DNA from: Anaerolineaceae bacterium UBA1363
Lineage (GTDB): Bacteria > Chloroflexota > Anaerolineae > Anaerolineales > Anaerolineaceae
Reading direction: 5' to 3'
DNA: 48,879 nucleotides
NCBI GenBank assembly: GCA_002306055.1
Contig: DBRR01000031.1
Location: 1 to 48,879 of the forward strand
Shown here: piece after piece, positions 17,095 through 25,969 of the stretch
Position numbering within the stretch: position 1 is the stretch's first letter
Layout: each line of letters starts with the position of its first letter
Made by a program: the position numbers and the translations under genes
Notes under the pieces: generated by a model
What the model saw: only the letters and a program-made list of their open reading frames with translations
The model's database searches: none
What the model was told of the DNA's origin: nothing

Positions 17095-17381
17095 GATATT
17101 CTTGGGCGATATTATACACGCGCTTTGTACCGTTGATACGCGTTGTGTAGACATAGGATCACCAGGGGCAACCCTACCTGACGAGGAAGCAAGCCGGAAA
17201 GAGTTCTGTGGAGAGAGATGCGGAGAGTTAAGCCAAATGATAATATTACTGAAGGTTCTTCAAGGTTGTGTTTGGTCTGATAGAAATCAAGTTTTTCTCC
17301 GGGTTTCAAGCATGGTAAATCAAGCAACCTGGTAGGGAAAAGGCCTGCCTTTTCCTGATCGGTTTGTCCATCACTCACAAT

Positions 17382-17401
17382 GGTTGATGCAGGCATCAAC
17401 C
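17382..17401. repeat. Near-palindrome GGTTGATGCAGGCATCAACC, copy 1
   Basis: A 9-bp inverted pair with a 2-bp centre. A second copy (one substitution) is at 17630-17649; the two bracket the family D element between them. Confidence 0.6.
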
Positions 17402-17461
17402 TACACAGTTTGGAACGAAGGCACATCTTGTACATATTCCATCTGACCTCAGCCCATGATT

Positions 17462-17608
17462 CGTAGGGTGGGCTGGCGTCACACAGCTTTTTACGACCCA
17501 AGTCTCTTTACAGCCAACCCACCAACACAAAACCCTCACATGCAACCGGTGAGTTGGCTTTTAAACACCCTCTTAATTCCTCTGCTCCTTTACGCCAACA
17601 CACCCTAC
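17462..17608. repeat. Family D paired inverted element, copy 2
   Basis: The left half (17462-17523) runs CGTAGGGTGGGCTGGCGTCA to CAGCCAACCCACC. The right half (17548-17608) runs GGTGAGTTGGCTTTT to TTTACGCCAACA and CACCCTAC. They face each other with a 24-bp spacer, as at 8806-8949. The rest of the 17095-17817 gap holds no gene I can support. Confidence 0.65.
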
Positions 17609-17629
17609 AATTTGTCCTTACGTCATCCT

Positions 17630-17649
17630 GGTTGATGTAGGCATCAACC
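17630..17649. repeat. Near-palindrome, copy 2
   Basis: Reads GGTTGATGTAGGCATCAACC; differs from the copy at 17382-17401 by one base in the centre. Confidence 0.6.
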
Positions 17650-17781
17650 CGATGTTCTCACTATTCCCACAGGTCCCCCATTACCCATACATTGACAGGA
17701 AAAACAAAACAGTGTCATTAACATTTTAGATGAACGAATGTGATGAACGAATGTGCGGCTGCAAAGGGTGAATGGGAGTGT

Positions 17782-17787
17782 TATAAT
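17782..17787 (+). promoter_or_regulatory. -10 element of the prfA operon promoter
   Basis: A perfect TATAAT lies 30 bp before the prfA start, giving a leader of about 25 nt. The -35 region is poor. Confidence 0.55.
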
Positions 17788-17817
17788 CTCAGTCCGATAT
17801 CATTGAGAGACAAACCT

Positions 17818-18888
17818 ATGTTAGATAAACTTGAAGCAATCCTCGACCGCTTTGCAGAACTTGACCGCCGTCTGGCTGAAGCTGGCACGGACTTTCAGCT
17901 TATAGCGGAACTTTCCAAAGAACGCTCCGACTTGGAACCGATCGTCAACCTGGCGCGTGAATATAAAGAAAACCTGGCAAAGACCGAAGAAACCGAAGCC
18001 TTGATGAGCGTCGCAGAAGGTGAATTGCTTGAAATGGCACACCTTGAGTTGGATGAGCTCAAATCTCGCCAGCAGGAGTTGGAAACTGAACTTAAAAACA
18101 TGCTAATCCCCAAAGACCCGCGCGACAATCGTAACGTGATCGTTGAGATACGAGCTGGCACTGGGGGTGATGAAGCCGGCTTATTCGTAGCAGATCTGCT
18201 GCGCATGTACTTGAAGTATGCCGATATCCACCATTACAAAACCGAGATTATCTCTTCGAACGAGACGGGTATTGGCGGCTACAAAGAGGTCACTTTTTCG
18301 GTTAAAGGGCGCGGAGCATACTCGCGCTTCAAGTTTGAATCAGGTGTGCACCGTGTGCAGCGCGTACCTGAAACCGAATCGCAAGGGCGCATTCACACAT
18401 CTACTGCCACCGTGGCGGTGTTGGCAGAAGTCGATGACATCGAGATCGACATCCCTGATTCGGATATCGAAATTGATGTTTTCAAGTCGGCTGGCGCTGG
18501 CGGGCAGAACGTGCAGAAAAACATGACCGCCGTGCGCATCCACCACAAGCCAACTGGCATCATCGTGGCTTGCCAGGACGAACGCTCTCAACTGCAAAAT
18601 AAGCTTCGCGCGATGAGCGTCTTGAAAGCACGGCTTTATGAGATGGAACAGGAAAAGCGGCAAAACGAACTCGATGCTACCCGCCGCTCGCAAATTGGCA
18701 CCGGCGAGCGCTCAGAGAAGATTCGCACGTATAACTATCCCCAGTCGCGAGTGACGGACCACCGCATCAACACCTCCTCGTACAATTTAGCTGGCGTGAT
18801 GGATGGCTACGAATTGGATACTTTCATCGACGAGCTTCAGCAAGCCGAAGAAGCCGAACGCCTGGCAAATTTCGAAACCAATGATTGA
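17818..18888 (+). CDS. prfA: Peptide chain release factor 1
   Basis: RF1 recognises UAA and UAG and triggers peptidyl-tRNA hydrolysis. The 356-residue protein (normal length) begins MLDKLEAILDRF, exactly like the family. The anticodon-mimicking tripeptide motif appears as PET in VQRVPETESQGR, and the catalytic GGQ lies in SAGAGGQNVQK, followed by PTGIIVACQDERSQ. An in-frame ATG at 17740 lies upstream of the TATAAT box at 17782 and is not the start. The gene is the head of a tight operon with prmC, tsaC and a GH36 gene. PrmC, encoded next, methylates the Gln of this GGQ motif. Confidence 0.96.
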   Translation: MLDKLEAILDRFAELDRRLAEAGTDFQLIAELSKERSDLEPIVNLAREYKENLAKTEETEALMSVAEGELLEMAHLELDELKSRQQELETELKNMLIPKDPRDNRNVIVEIRAGTGGDEAGLFVADLLRMYLKYADIHHYKTEIISSNETGIGGYKEVTFSVKGRGAYSRFKFESGVHRVQRVPETESQGRIHTSTATVAVLAEVDDIEIDIPDSDIEIDVFKSAGAGGQNVQKNMTAVRIHHKPTGIIVACQDERSQLQNKLRAMSVLKARLYEMEQEKRQNELDATRRSQIGTGERSEKIRTYNYPQSRVTDHRINTSSYNLAGVMDGYELDTFIDELQQAEEAERLANFETND

Positions 18889-19705
18889 AAACAAACTGCC
18901 CTCTGCAATCAACTGCACTGAGCAGCCCTACCAGGTGGCGCTAATTTTACTGGCGCATGTGCTGCAAAAACCCAAAACCTGGGTTCTGGCACACCCCGAA
19001 ACGCACCTCAATCCTGAGCAAAAAGCCCACTTGGAGCAATTAGTCAGCCGTTTGCAGAAAGGTGAACCTCTACCCTATCTCACCGGTAAGCAGGCCTTTT
19101 TTGGCCTGGATTTTGCCGTCAGCCCGGCTGTGCTCATTCCCCGCCCGGAAACTGAACTGCTGGTAGAAGAAGCTCTGGATTGGCTAAAGATCCGCCCCGA
19201 CGCTAAAAACGTACTAGACGTGGGTACAGGCTCTGGTTGTATCGCTATCACATTGGCTACGCGCAATCCCCTGCTTGCAATAACCGCCACCGATCTCTCA
19301 CCTGCAGCGCTTGAAATCGCTAAACAAAACGCTGAAAGCCACCAGGTCAAAGCCCAGATCACTTTTGAGCAAACGGACTTGTTACCCTCCAGCAATCAAT
19401 CGTTTGATCTTGTTTGTGCCAACCTGCCCTACATCCCGAGCAGGAAACTTAAGGAAGTTAACACGCTCAATTATGAGCCAATGCTAGCGCTTGATGGCGG
19501 CGCAGACGGTTTACGCCTGATTCGCCGGTTGCTTGAGCAGCTGCCACCACGGCTGAACTGCCCAGGCCTGGTCTTGCTCGAAACAGAAGCCACTCTCGGC
19601 GCGGAAACGCTCGCGCTGGCAAATGAAACGTTTCCGCAAGCGAGTGTCTGCCTGTTGCAGGACCTGGCTGGGCTGGACCGTCTGGTGCGGATCGAGGTCT
19701 TATGA
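18881..19705 (+). CDS. prmC: Release-factor glutamine N5-methyltransferase
   Basis: Methylates the GGQ glutamine of release factors 1 and 2 with SAM. The 274-residue protein has the all-helical N-terminal domain (about 1-75) and a Rossmann methyltransferase domain. It shows IPRPETELLVEEAL, motif I VLDVGTGSGCIAI and ITATDLSP. The catalytic NPPY motif is present as NLPY (in CANLPYIPS). PrmC usually has NPPY; the Pro-to-Leu change at position 2 is noteworthy, but the Asn and the PY are kept. The start ATG 18881 lies inside the end of prfA (8-bp overlap), giving direct coupling between the enzyme and its substrate. Confidence 0.93.
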   Translation: MIENKLPSAINCTEQPYQVALILLAHVLQKPKTWVLAHPETHLNPEQKAHLEQLVSRLQKGEPLPYLTGKQAFFGLDFAVSPAVLIPRPETELLVEEALDWLKIRPDAKNVLDVGTGSGCIAITLATRNPLLAITATDLSPAALEIAKQNAESHQVKAQITFEQTDLLPSSNQSFDLVCANLPYIPSRKLKEVNTLNYEPMLALDGGADGLRLIRRLLEQLPPRLNCPGLVLLETEATLGAETLALANETFPQASVCLLQDLAGLDRLVRIEVL

Positions 19706-20325
19706 AAACTCAGCTCATTTCAGCCACCGACCCGGATGCCATCCATCTGGCTTGTGAAGTGGTCCGCGTTGGCGGATTGATCGCTTTCCCTACCGACACG
19801 CTGTACGGCTTGGGCTGTGATCCTCATTCTCCAACCGCCCTGCAGAAAATCTATGCTGCCAAGGGACGTGCCATGTCCAAGGCAATTCCGGTCCTGATCA
19901 GCCGCCCAGACCAGCTGAACAGTCTCATTTCGGATTTCCCAGAGCGGGCTGGCAAGTTGATGGAACAGTGGTGGCCTGGAGCGCTTACGTTGGTGCTGCC
20001 CAAACATGCCGCTTTACCTCAGGATCTGACGCCCTATCCCGGGCTGGCTGTTCGCATGCCAGACCATGCCGTGGCGCTAGCCTTGCTCAATCAAACTGGT
20101 CCCCTGGCAGTCACCAGCGCCAATCTCTCAGACCACGAAAACCCGCGGGACGCCCAGGGCGTGCTGGCGCAGCTCAACGGACTGGTTGACCTGGTCCTGG
20201 ACGGAGGAAAACTCACAGGCGGTCAAGCTTCAACAATCATAGACTGCATGGGCAATGAACCAAAACTGCTTCGCGAAGGTCCAATCCCATTCAGCGAAAT
20301 CCTGGAAAGATGGTACACCAAGTGA
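19702..20325 (+). CDS. tsaC: L-threonylcarbamoyladenylate synthase (Sua5/YwlC/TsaC family)
   Basis: Makes threonylcarbamoyl-AMP from threonine, bicarbonate and ATP, the first step in t6A37 modification of ANN-decoding tRNAs. The 207-residue protein is the short TsaC-type form without the extra C-terminal Sua5 domain. Core motifs are GGLIAFPTDTLYGLGCD (about 24-40), KGRAMSKAIPVLI (about 54-66), WWPGALTLVLP (about 89-99) and VTSANLS (about 138). Its ATG overlaps the prmC stop by 4 bp. The partner transferase TsaD is encoded at 35700-36734 and the downstream methylase TrmO at 32207-32605. TsaB and TsaE are not in this window. Confidence 0.93.
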   Translation: MKTQLISATDPDAIHLACEVVRVGGLIAFPTDTLYGLGCDPHSPTALQKIYAAKGRAMSKAIPVLISRPDQLNSLISDFPERAGKLMEQWWPGALTLVLPKHAALPQDLTPYPGLAVRMPDHAVALALLNQTGPLAVTSANLSDHENPRDAQGVLAQLNGLVDLVLDGGKLTGGQASTIIDCMGNEPKLLREGPIPFSEILERWYTK

Positions 20326-22640
20326 CCCGCCTGACAAATTCCTGGCTGGATTTTTTGCTTAATCCTGAAGCTGGCACTTTCTTCCTCGAAAGTCGGCGCT
20401 TCCCTGGAGCGAGCTTGAAAAACGCAGGGTATAACCTGAGTTTCAGCAGCAGCGCCTTTCATCCGACTGCAAGGCTCGAATCCATCAGCCAGGAACAGCG
20501 GGCTGACTCCAAACATGGACTTCTGGATATTGTTTCCGCAGTATATCGAGCGGAAAGCGTTGACCTGGAGTGGTTGGTGGAATTTGCCCTGCCTGTAGAT
20601 GAGCCTCTACTCCTGCAGCGCATGGAAATCCGCAACCACTCAGAGCAGGTCTTCCATCCTGACAAAATGACCTTCGGCGTAATGCAGGCGGGAGAGCTGC
20701 ACTTTTCGGACAATCGCCCCCAAAAGACCGCCTTTTTCAGCAACGGTTGGCAAAGCTGGTCGCCCAGCGGAACCTGGCAGCAGGGTGAAAAACAAACGCG
20801 CAGTTGGCTGAAGCATCTTGCACACCCAATGCTCTACAACGTTGGCACCCCCATTACCCAAAAGAACTCAGAGTTTTCATCCGACATGTTCGGCGCGATC
20901 ATTGACCACGAGGCAAAGGTCGGGTTGATATGTGGATTTTTATCCCAAAAGGAGCAGTTTGGATCACTGGTTTCCACGCTGCACCCCGAACCGGACCTGC
21001 AGGTCTGGGCAAATGCGGACAAGATCGAATTGCGCAGCGGAGCAACCCTGGGCAGTGACTGGCTGGCATGGCAGTTCTTTGACAGCATGGATCCAGAGCC
21101 TTTTAAGGCCTATTTTGAAGCCGTCGCTCACGAAAACGAAGTCAGGAAGCGCATCGAGACGCCACTTGGTTGGTGCAGCTGGTATTACTACTTCCAGAAC
21201 ATCACCCCTGCTGAGATTCGCAAGAATCTAAAGACTGTGAGCCAATTGAGATCCCGTCTGCCGCTCAAGTTTTTCCAGATTGATGATGGCTTTGAGCAGA
21301 ACGTTGGGAACTGGTTTGAGTTTGACCCTGCTTTCCCGGAGGGAGTAGCTGATCTTTCTGAGGACATTCGCCGTGAAGGTCTGACGCCTGGCATCTGGCT
21401 GGCGCCATTCATCCTGCAGCCGCGCTCAAAGTTGATCCGCCAGCATCCTAACTGGCTGCTGCGTAAAGCCAATGACCGTCCTGTTAACAGCGGCTTTGCC
21501 TGGGGCGGGTTAGGGCGGGCGCTCGACCTGACCCATCCAGATTCGCTGGGATATGTCCGTGACGTGATCCAAACCGCAGTGAAGAATTGGGGGTATCCCT
21601 ATCTGAAATTGGACTTCCTCTACGCTGCTGCCTTACCAGGGTCACATCATGACACAACCAAAACTCGCGCGCAGATCTTACGCCAGGCACTGGAAATGAT
21701 CCGTGAAGAAGCTGGCAGTGAGACTATCCTGCTGGGGTGTGGCTGTCCGATTGGCTCCGGCATTGGGGTATTTGATATGATGCGAATCAGCGCGGACGTC
21801 AGCCCGGAATGGGAGCCCAACGCTTACGGCATCAAAAAACCTTTCCGCGATGAGCCAAACATGCCCTGCGCCCGTAATGCCATCCAGAACATTATCACAC
21901 GCTCACCGATGGATCCCCATTGGTGGGTAAATGATCCGGACTGTCTGCTGGTGCGGGCTGATTCGAAGCTCACTCTGCCGGAAGTGCAATCTCTTTCAAG
22001 TGCCATTAGCCTGAGCGGTGGAGCGCTTTTGCTCTCGGACGACATGAGCAAGCTCAGTGAAGACCGGCTGAGGCTTGCCCAAAGCTTGTTACCAGTCTTG
22101 CCGCCGAATCCACAAGTTGTTGACCTGTTCGAAAAGACCCTGCCCTCCATCCTGCGTCAGACCATGCAAACACCAGCTGGCGAGCGGCAGGTGATCGCGC
22201 TTTTTAACTGGTCGGACGAGCCGCAAGACCTTGCGCTGGATATGAAGGTTTTTGGTTTGGACGGACAGCCATGGTTAATGCGTGAGTTTTGGACGGGGGA
22301 ATGGGCAGAAGTGGATGCGGAACACGTTTTCCACCAAGTGCCTGCCCACGGAGTGCGACTGATGACCCTCAGCCCACAGCAGGATGTTGCTTACCTGGGT
22401 AGTGATTTGCACGTCTCGCAAGGGATTGAGCTGCAATCATGGCAGCTTGATGGCTCGAACCTGAGCTTCGAGCTGGACCTGGGGCATGAAGCAGAAGGTA
22501 TGATCTATCTTTATTGCCAATCCGTCCCATCTGCAGTTAAAGTTGATGGGGAAGAGGTTTATTGGATCCAGGAAACTGAAAAACTGATCAGTATCGCGCT
22601 GAGTTTTGCGGAGAAGACCTGTGTGAAGCTTGCCTTTTAG
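20322..22640 (+). CDS. Glycoside hydrolase family 36-type alpha-galactosidase
   Basis: A retaining alpha-galactosidase-like (melibiase) enzyme of about 772 residues. It has an N-terminal beta-rich domain (about 1-280) and a (beta/alpha)8 barrel with WCSWYYYF, FFQIDDGFE and GLTPGIWLAPF. The nucleophile Asp is in YLKLDF (about D431), and the acid/base Asp is in MRISADVSPEW (about D492). A C-terminal beta domain completes the protein. No signal peptide is visible, so it acts in the cytoplasm. The exact linkage and sugar are not deducible; GH36 also includes N-acetylgalactosaminidases and raffinose synthases. The start is either GTG 20322, which overlaps the tsaC stop by 4 bp as elsewhere in this operon, or ATG 20310. 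Its place at the end of a translation operon is unusual. Confidence 0.85.
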   Translation: MTRLTNSWLDFLLNPEAGTFFLESRRFPGASLKNAGYNLSFSSSAFHPTARLESISQEQRADSKHGLLDIVSAVYRAESVDLEWLVEFALPVDEPLLLQRMEIRNHSEQVFHPDKMTFGVMQAGELHFSDNRPQKTAFFSNGWQSWSPSGTWQQGEKQTRSWLKHLAHPMLYNVGTPITQKNSEFSSDMFGAIIDHEAKVGLICGFLSQKEQFGSLVSTLHPEPDLQVWANADKIELRSGATLGSDWLAWQFFDSMDPEPFKAYFEAVAHENEVRKRIETPLGWCSWYYYFQNITPAEIRKNLKTVSQLRSRLPLKFFQIDDGFEQNVGNWFEFDPAFPEGVADLSEDIRREGLTPGIWLAPFILQPRSKLIRQHPNWLLRKANDRPVNSGFAWGGLGRALDLTHPDSLGYVRDVIQTAVKNWGYPYLKLDFLYAAALPGSHHDTTKTRAQILRQALEMIREEAGSETILLGCGCPIGSGIGVFDMMRISADVSPEWEPNAYGIKKPFRDEPNMPCARNAIQNIITRSPMDPHWWVNDPDCLLVRADSKLTLPEVQSLSSAISLSGGALLLSDDMSKLSEDRLRLAQSLLPVLPPNPQVVDLFEKTLPSILRQTMQTPAGERQVIALFNWSDEPQDLALDMKVFGLDGQPWLMREFWTGEWAEVDAEHVFHQVPAHGVRLMTLSPQQDVAYLGSDLHVSQGIELQSWQLDGSNLSFELDLGHEAEGMIYLYCQSVPSAVKVDGEEVYWIQETEKLISIALSFAEKTCVKLAF

Positions 22641-22714
22641 GCAAAACCTGGTAACAAAAAAGTTCTACTAGCTGGGTATTGATCGCGTCTTTTACCTCCA
22701 TCCCTGACCACAAA

Positions 22715-22745
22715 GAACAACCGCCCTGCAAAAGGGCGGTTGTTC
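22715..22745. terminator. Bidirectional hairpin terminator between convergent genes
   Basis: A perfect 13-bp stem, GAACAACCGCCCT (22715-22727) with AGGGCGGTTGTTC (22733-22745), and loop GCAAA. It lies between the GH36 and DUF4349 genes. Neither strand has a long T tract (TTTG on minus). Confidence 0.75.
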
Positions 22746-22760
22746 GATAAATAGATTTGG

Positions 22761-23738
22761 TTATTTCTTGTCTTCGGGTTCTATTGGAGTGGGCTCTATC
22801 ACAGCAGTTGGGGAAGCCATGTCCTTGCTTTTGCCCGGTTGATTAGTAGAGCGCTTGCGCAGGGCTTTGACCAGGAAGTGGATGACAATTCCCAGCGGAA
22901 TCAGGAAGGGTAGCCAAGTGATGCTGAAGCGGATCAGGAAATCCACCAGGTTCTGGAAATTGCGCACCAGTCTCTCAAGCGACTCACGCACCACGCCCTG
23001 GGGTTTCCATCCGCCGATTTCAATCGGCTGCAAGGATGCTTCAGCAACAAGCGTGACCGCAATCGAGGAAAGCTCAGATGATTCTTTCAGGTAATTGATA
23101 TGACCCTGCAGCACTTCGATTTGTTCGCGGATGTTGGTCAACTCGCGAAAAACTTCCATGGTATTCTCAAGATCAGTGGTGTTCTCCATCAATTTCATCA
23201 GCTGCTCTTCAGCAGCTTTGAGGTTGCGCAGACGCGATTCGGAATCAACGTAATCTGAGGTCACATCCTGCCCGGACTGGCTCTCGGAGATGACACCCTC
23301 AGCACCATTCGCACTCATGGCTCGAATTTCAGCCAGGGTAGAGTCCAATTTTTCTGCCGGCACCCGGATGGTAATTGTGGCTTTGTCATAGGAGCGACCA
23401 CTCGAATAATCCTCCTCTTTCCAGGTGTACGAACTGACCACAAATCCACCCAGCCGGCTTGCCATCTCAGAAATTTCCTTCATCGAATCGTGGGGTTTGG
23501 CAACTGAGATGGTGATCTCGGCGGACTTCAGCACCACTCTCTCCACCTGAGCCTGCTGCCCGGCAGCATCATAAGCGGTGGAGTTACCATCCTTGGTCCC
23601 GGATTCTTCCTCAATTGGCCCATAGCCTGGTACAGCAGGGGCCTCAGTCGGGATAGCGGTCGTATTCCTTGAGGGGCCACTGCAAGCGGACAACATTAGC
23701 ATAGAAATCAGGGCTATTAACAAAATTTTCTTCTTCAT
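22761..23738 (-). CDS. DUF4349-type lipoprotein with coiled coil and C-terminal membrane anchor
   Basis: A 325-residue secreted lipoprotein. The signal peptide MKKKILLIALISMLMLSACS has a clear lipobox (LSAC, lipid-linked Cys19), followed by a short Pro/Thr linker. Residues 65-235 match the DUF4349 layout: KSAEITISVAKPHDSMKEI, then ATITIRVPAEKLDSTLAEIRAM, then a coiled coil rich in leucine and glutamate (about 170-215), then SIAVTLVAE. A membrane helix (about 255-290, FLIRFSITWLPFLIPLGIVI) is followed by a basic tail. Function of the family is unknown; it is often found in Firmicutes and Chloroflexi. The ATG at 23738 has AAGGAGAC 6 bp upstream. Confidence 0.82.
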   Translation of the reverse strand: MKKKILLIALISMLMLSACSGPSRNTTAIPTEAPAVPGYGPIEEESGTKDGNSTAYDAAGQQAQVERVVLKSAEITISVAKPHDSMKEISEMASRLGGFVVSSYTWKEEDYSSGRSYDKATITIRVPAEKLDSTLAEIRAMSANGAEGVISESQSGQDVTSDYVDSESRLRNLKAAEEQLMKLMENTTDLENTMEVFRELTNIREQIEVLQGHINYLKESSELSSIAVTLVAEASLQPIEIGGWKPQGVVRESLERLVRNFQNLVDFLIRFSITWLPFLIPLGIVIHFLVKALRKRSTNQPGKSKDMASPTAVIEPTPIEPEDKK

Positions 23739-23806
23739 TTTGTCTCCTTGTATTTTTCTCTTCCATCCTAAAGACGAAATATATCGGTATTTGTTCCTGA
23801 ACAAAC

Positions 23807-24532
23807 TCAAATGCCCTGACTGAGCCGCGAGGCGTGCCTAGAGGGAATACCAAGGGCTAAGATGCGCTGCTGAACGGATTCTATGTCATAAGCCACACGT
23901 TTGAAAAGCCAGGTATCCTCCTGATCATCCCAGATGACGTACGCCGCCTTCGGATTGCGGTCGCGCGGCTGACCCACCGAGCCAGGGTTGAGGATGAAAC
24001 GTTGATCCGAGCGCCAGCGGTCAGCGTTTTGGGGGGTCAAAATGGTCGGACGACCATGGGGATTTTCAATGAAAATCGAGGGGATGTGCGAATGACCTAC
24101 CAGGCAGATTTGTGTCCTGAAAGCAGAAAAATTCTCCTGGGCAATGCGTGAACTGACGACGTATTCCCAAATTGGGTCGCGCGGACTGCCGTGGGCGAAG
24201 CTTATTTCACCTTCCTCATACACAATATCAAGCAGCTCCAAAAAATTACGTGATTCCTGGCTGAGCAGCTCAGATTGGATGGTGACTGCCCGGGCAGCTT
24301 GATCATTAAAGGCATTCAGGTCGATAAATCCCATCAGGGCTGCGTCATGATTGCCCATAATGCAGCGCAAGCCAGGCTGTTGGCGCAAGAGGGTGATGCA
24401 TTCGTTGGGGTCAGGCCCATAACCAACCACGTCGCCCAGGCACCAAACCCGGTCGAAACTGCCAGCATCAGAGAGCACGGCTTCAAACGCCGCCAGATTA
24501 GCATGGATATCCGAAATAATGAGGGTCCGCAC
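23807..24532 (-). CDS. Calcineurin-like metallophosphoesterase (YfcE/MJ0936-type)
   Basis: A 241-residue cytosolic phosphodiesterase of the calcineurin-like superfamily. Dinuclear metal motifs are in order: LIISDIHANLAAF (D-x-H), CLGDVVGYGPDP (GD), IMGNHDAAL (GNHD), SFAHGSP and VGHSHIPS (GHxH), then LNPGSVGQPRDR. The substrate is unknown. The GTG start at 24532 (VRTLIISDIH) is chosen because it lies 4 bp after the stop of the upstream DUF3048 gene and aligns with the family start. The longer frame to 24577 would lie within the DUF3048 gene. The DUF3048 and phosphoesterase genes look co-transcribed. Confidence 0.85.
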   Translation of the reverse strand: MRTLIISDIHANLAAFEAVLSDAGSFDRVWCLGDVVGYGPDPNECITLLRQQPGLRCIMGNHDAALMGFIDLNAFNDQAARAVTIQSELLSQESRNFLELLDIVYEEGEISFAHGSPRDPIWEYVVSSRIAQENFSAFRTQICLVGHSHIPSIFIENPHGRPTILTPQNADRWRSDQRFILNPGSVGQPRDRNPKAAYVIWDDQEDTWLFKRVAYDIESVQQRILALGIPSRHASRLSQGI

Positions 24533-24536
24533 CGTT

Positions 24537-25739
24537 CTATGGGATGCTAAACGTGAAGCTCCACTCCCCCCCTTCAATGTTCACCGGTGAGCTCGTGCCG
24601 AGCAGAACGATCCAGGAATTACCGGGTTTGAGCAGGAATGGATTGCCATTCCCGTCAAAAAACTGGATCGGCTTAGCGGGGTTCGGGGTTTTCCAAGTGA
24701 TCTCGTATGCCTTGCCATCGCGAAAAACTGTGGCGGGCAGACCACCGGTGTTGCCTATCAGGTCGATGCTGTGCAGCGTCGTTTTATATTCAGTGTAAGG
24801 CGCGTTGATGACAATCAGGTTCGAGAACGCAAGTTGTTCACCGGTGTTCTGATCGATCGAAGGGCCGTAGACGTTGTTGGTGGTTTCGTCCATTGCAAAG
24901 CGCAAATACTTGCCGCTGGTTTCATCGTAGACAAACTCGCTCCCTTCCCCCGCCCCGAAGCTGATCCAGGCACTGGTCCCAGATTCGCCTCCTTCCGGAG
25001 GGGTAGCACTGAAAGCCATACCACTCAGATCCGGGTTTTCGAGGGCGTAACCCTGGTTATTGAAATACTCAGAGAGCGCGGCTGAATCACCAAAAACACT
25101 GTAAACCACATTGCGACCATCGTCGCAGACGCCAGGGCAGAGATATTTATCCAGGAAGTAGCGACCCGGGATGTAATTGTTGAGATAGGGCAGCACATCG
25201 TTGCCATCTCCGCCGGTGGAACCAACTACAGCCTGGTAGAGGCTGCCGAGGTGACCATCTACACGGCGGATCGAGCGAATAGGACCAATACGGTCGCAAT
25301 CCTGCCCATAGTAGAGGGCGGCAAAACGGTTAGCACCCCAACCAATGTAATATTCAAAGATGAGATCCGCTTTGGAAAGACCCCACTGCGGTTGATAATC
25401 GATCTGATGGTTGGAAATCTTCATGATGACTGGACGGCGATGGAGCAGCTCGGGATTTTCGACCTTCAGACCCGTCAGCGGATTGACACCCTCGGGGTAA
25501 GTGTCCGGACCCACAGGCACAGCCACAGTCGGAGTGGGTTCGGGTGTGGGAGGCGCGGTCGGCGAAGGGGTAGCGCTGGGCTGAACTTCGTCAGTGGGTT
25601 TGGAGAAAACAGCAGTGACTGTGCCAGCTATGGCTGTTTTTTCAGCATCAGTCAACGTTGGCGTCGCCGGGGCAACACAAGCACTCATTAGCAATGCTAT
25701 GGTGAGCAAAACAAGTATGATTCCTGGAATTTTCTTCAT
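24537..25739 (-). CDS. DUF3048-type (YerB-like) lipoprotein
   Basis: A 400-residue exported lipoprotein. The signal peptide has the lipobox LMSAC (lipid-linked Cys21), then a Thr/Pro-rich linker (about 30-80). The DUF3048 domain then begins at PEGVNPLTGLKVENPELLHRRPVIMKISNH and includes GLSKADLIFEYYIGWGANRFAALYYGQD and IGPIRSIRRVD. Bacillus YerB is the best-known relative; it is envelope-associated but its biochemistry is unclear. The ATG at 25739 has AAGGATGG 5 bp upstream. The 230-bp gap to metH (25740-25969) contains a small hairpin, GCATGG-CAA-CCATGC, near 25917-25931, and no gene. Confidence 0.82.
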   Translation of the reverse strand: MKKIPGIILVLLTIALLMSACVAPATPTLTDAEKTAIAGTVTAVFSKPTDEVQPSATPSPTAPPTPEPTPTVAVPVGPDTYPEGVNPLTGLKVENPELLHRRPVIMKISNHQIDYQPQWGLSKADLIFEYYIGWGANRFAALYYGQDCDRIGPIRSIRRVDGHLGSLYQAVVGSTGGDGNDVLPYLNNYIPGRYFLDKYLCPGVCDDGRNVVYSVFGDSAALSEYFNNQGYALENPDLSGMAFSATPPEGGESGTSAWISFGAGEGSEFVYDETSGKYLRFAMDETTNNVYGPSIDQNTGEQLAFSNLIVINAPYTEYKTTLHSIDLIGNTGGLPATVFRDGKAYEITWKTPNPAKPIQFFDGNGNPFLLKPGNSWIVLLGTSSPVNIEGGEWSFTFSIP

Positions 25740-25969
25740 GGCATCCATCCTTGAACACTGGAATTGTACCTCAATATCCAGTGGGGTAAAAGCATGCATA
25801 GAATAGCTGGAATCCGCCTCCCACCTGGTAGGAAAGATCCTGAATCAGGCGGGAAGCTCTCGACAGTAATTTCGCGAACTTATTTTTCTTTATTTTTCTG
25901 TTGCATGACTTGCATGCATGGCAACCATGCCAACACTCTTACAAAGAACCAGCTCTGTGGCAGCAGCTT

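Noticed and set aside
17740..17817. N-terminal extension of prfA
   Set aside because: It crosses the TATAAT box, and RF1 proteins start with MLDKLE-like residues as at 17818.
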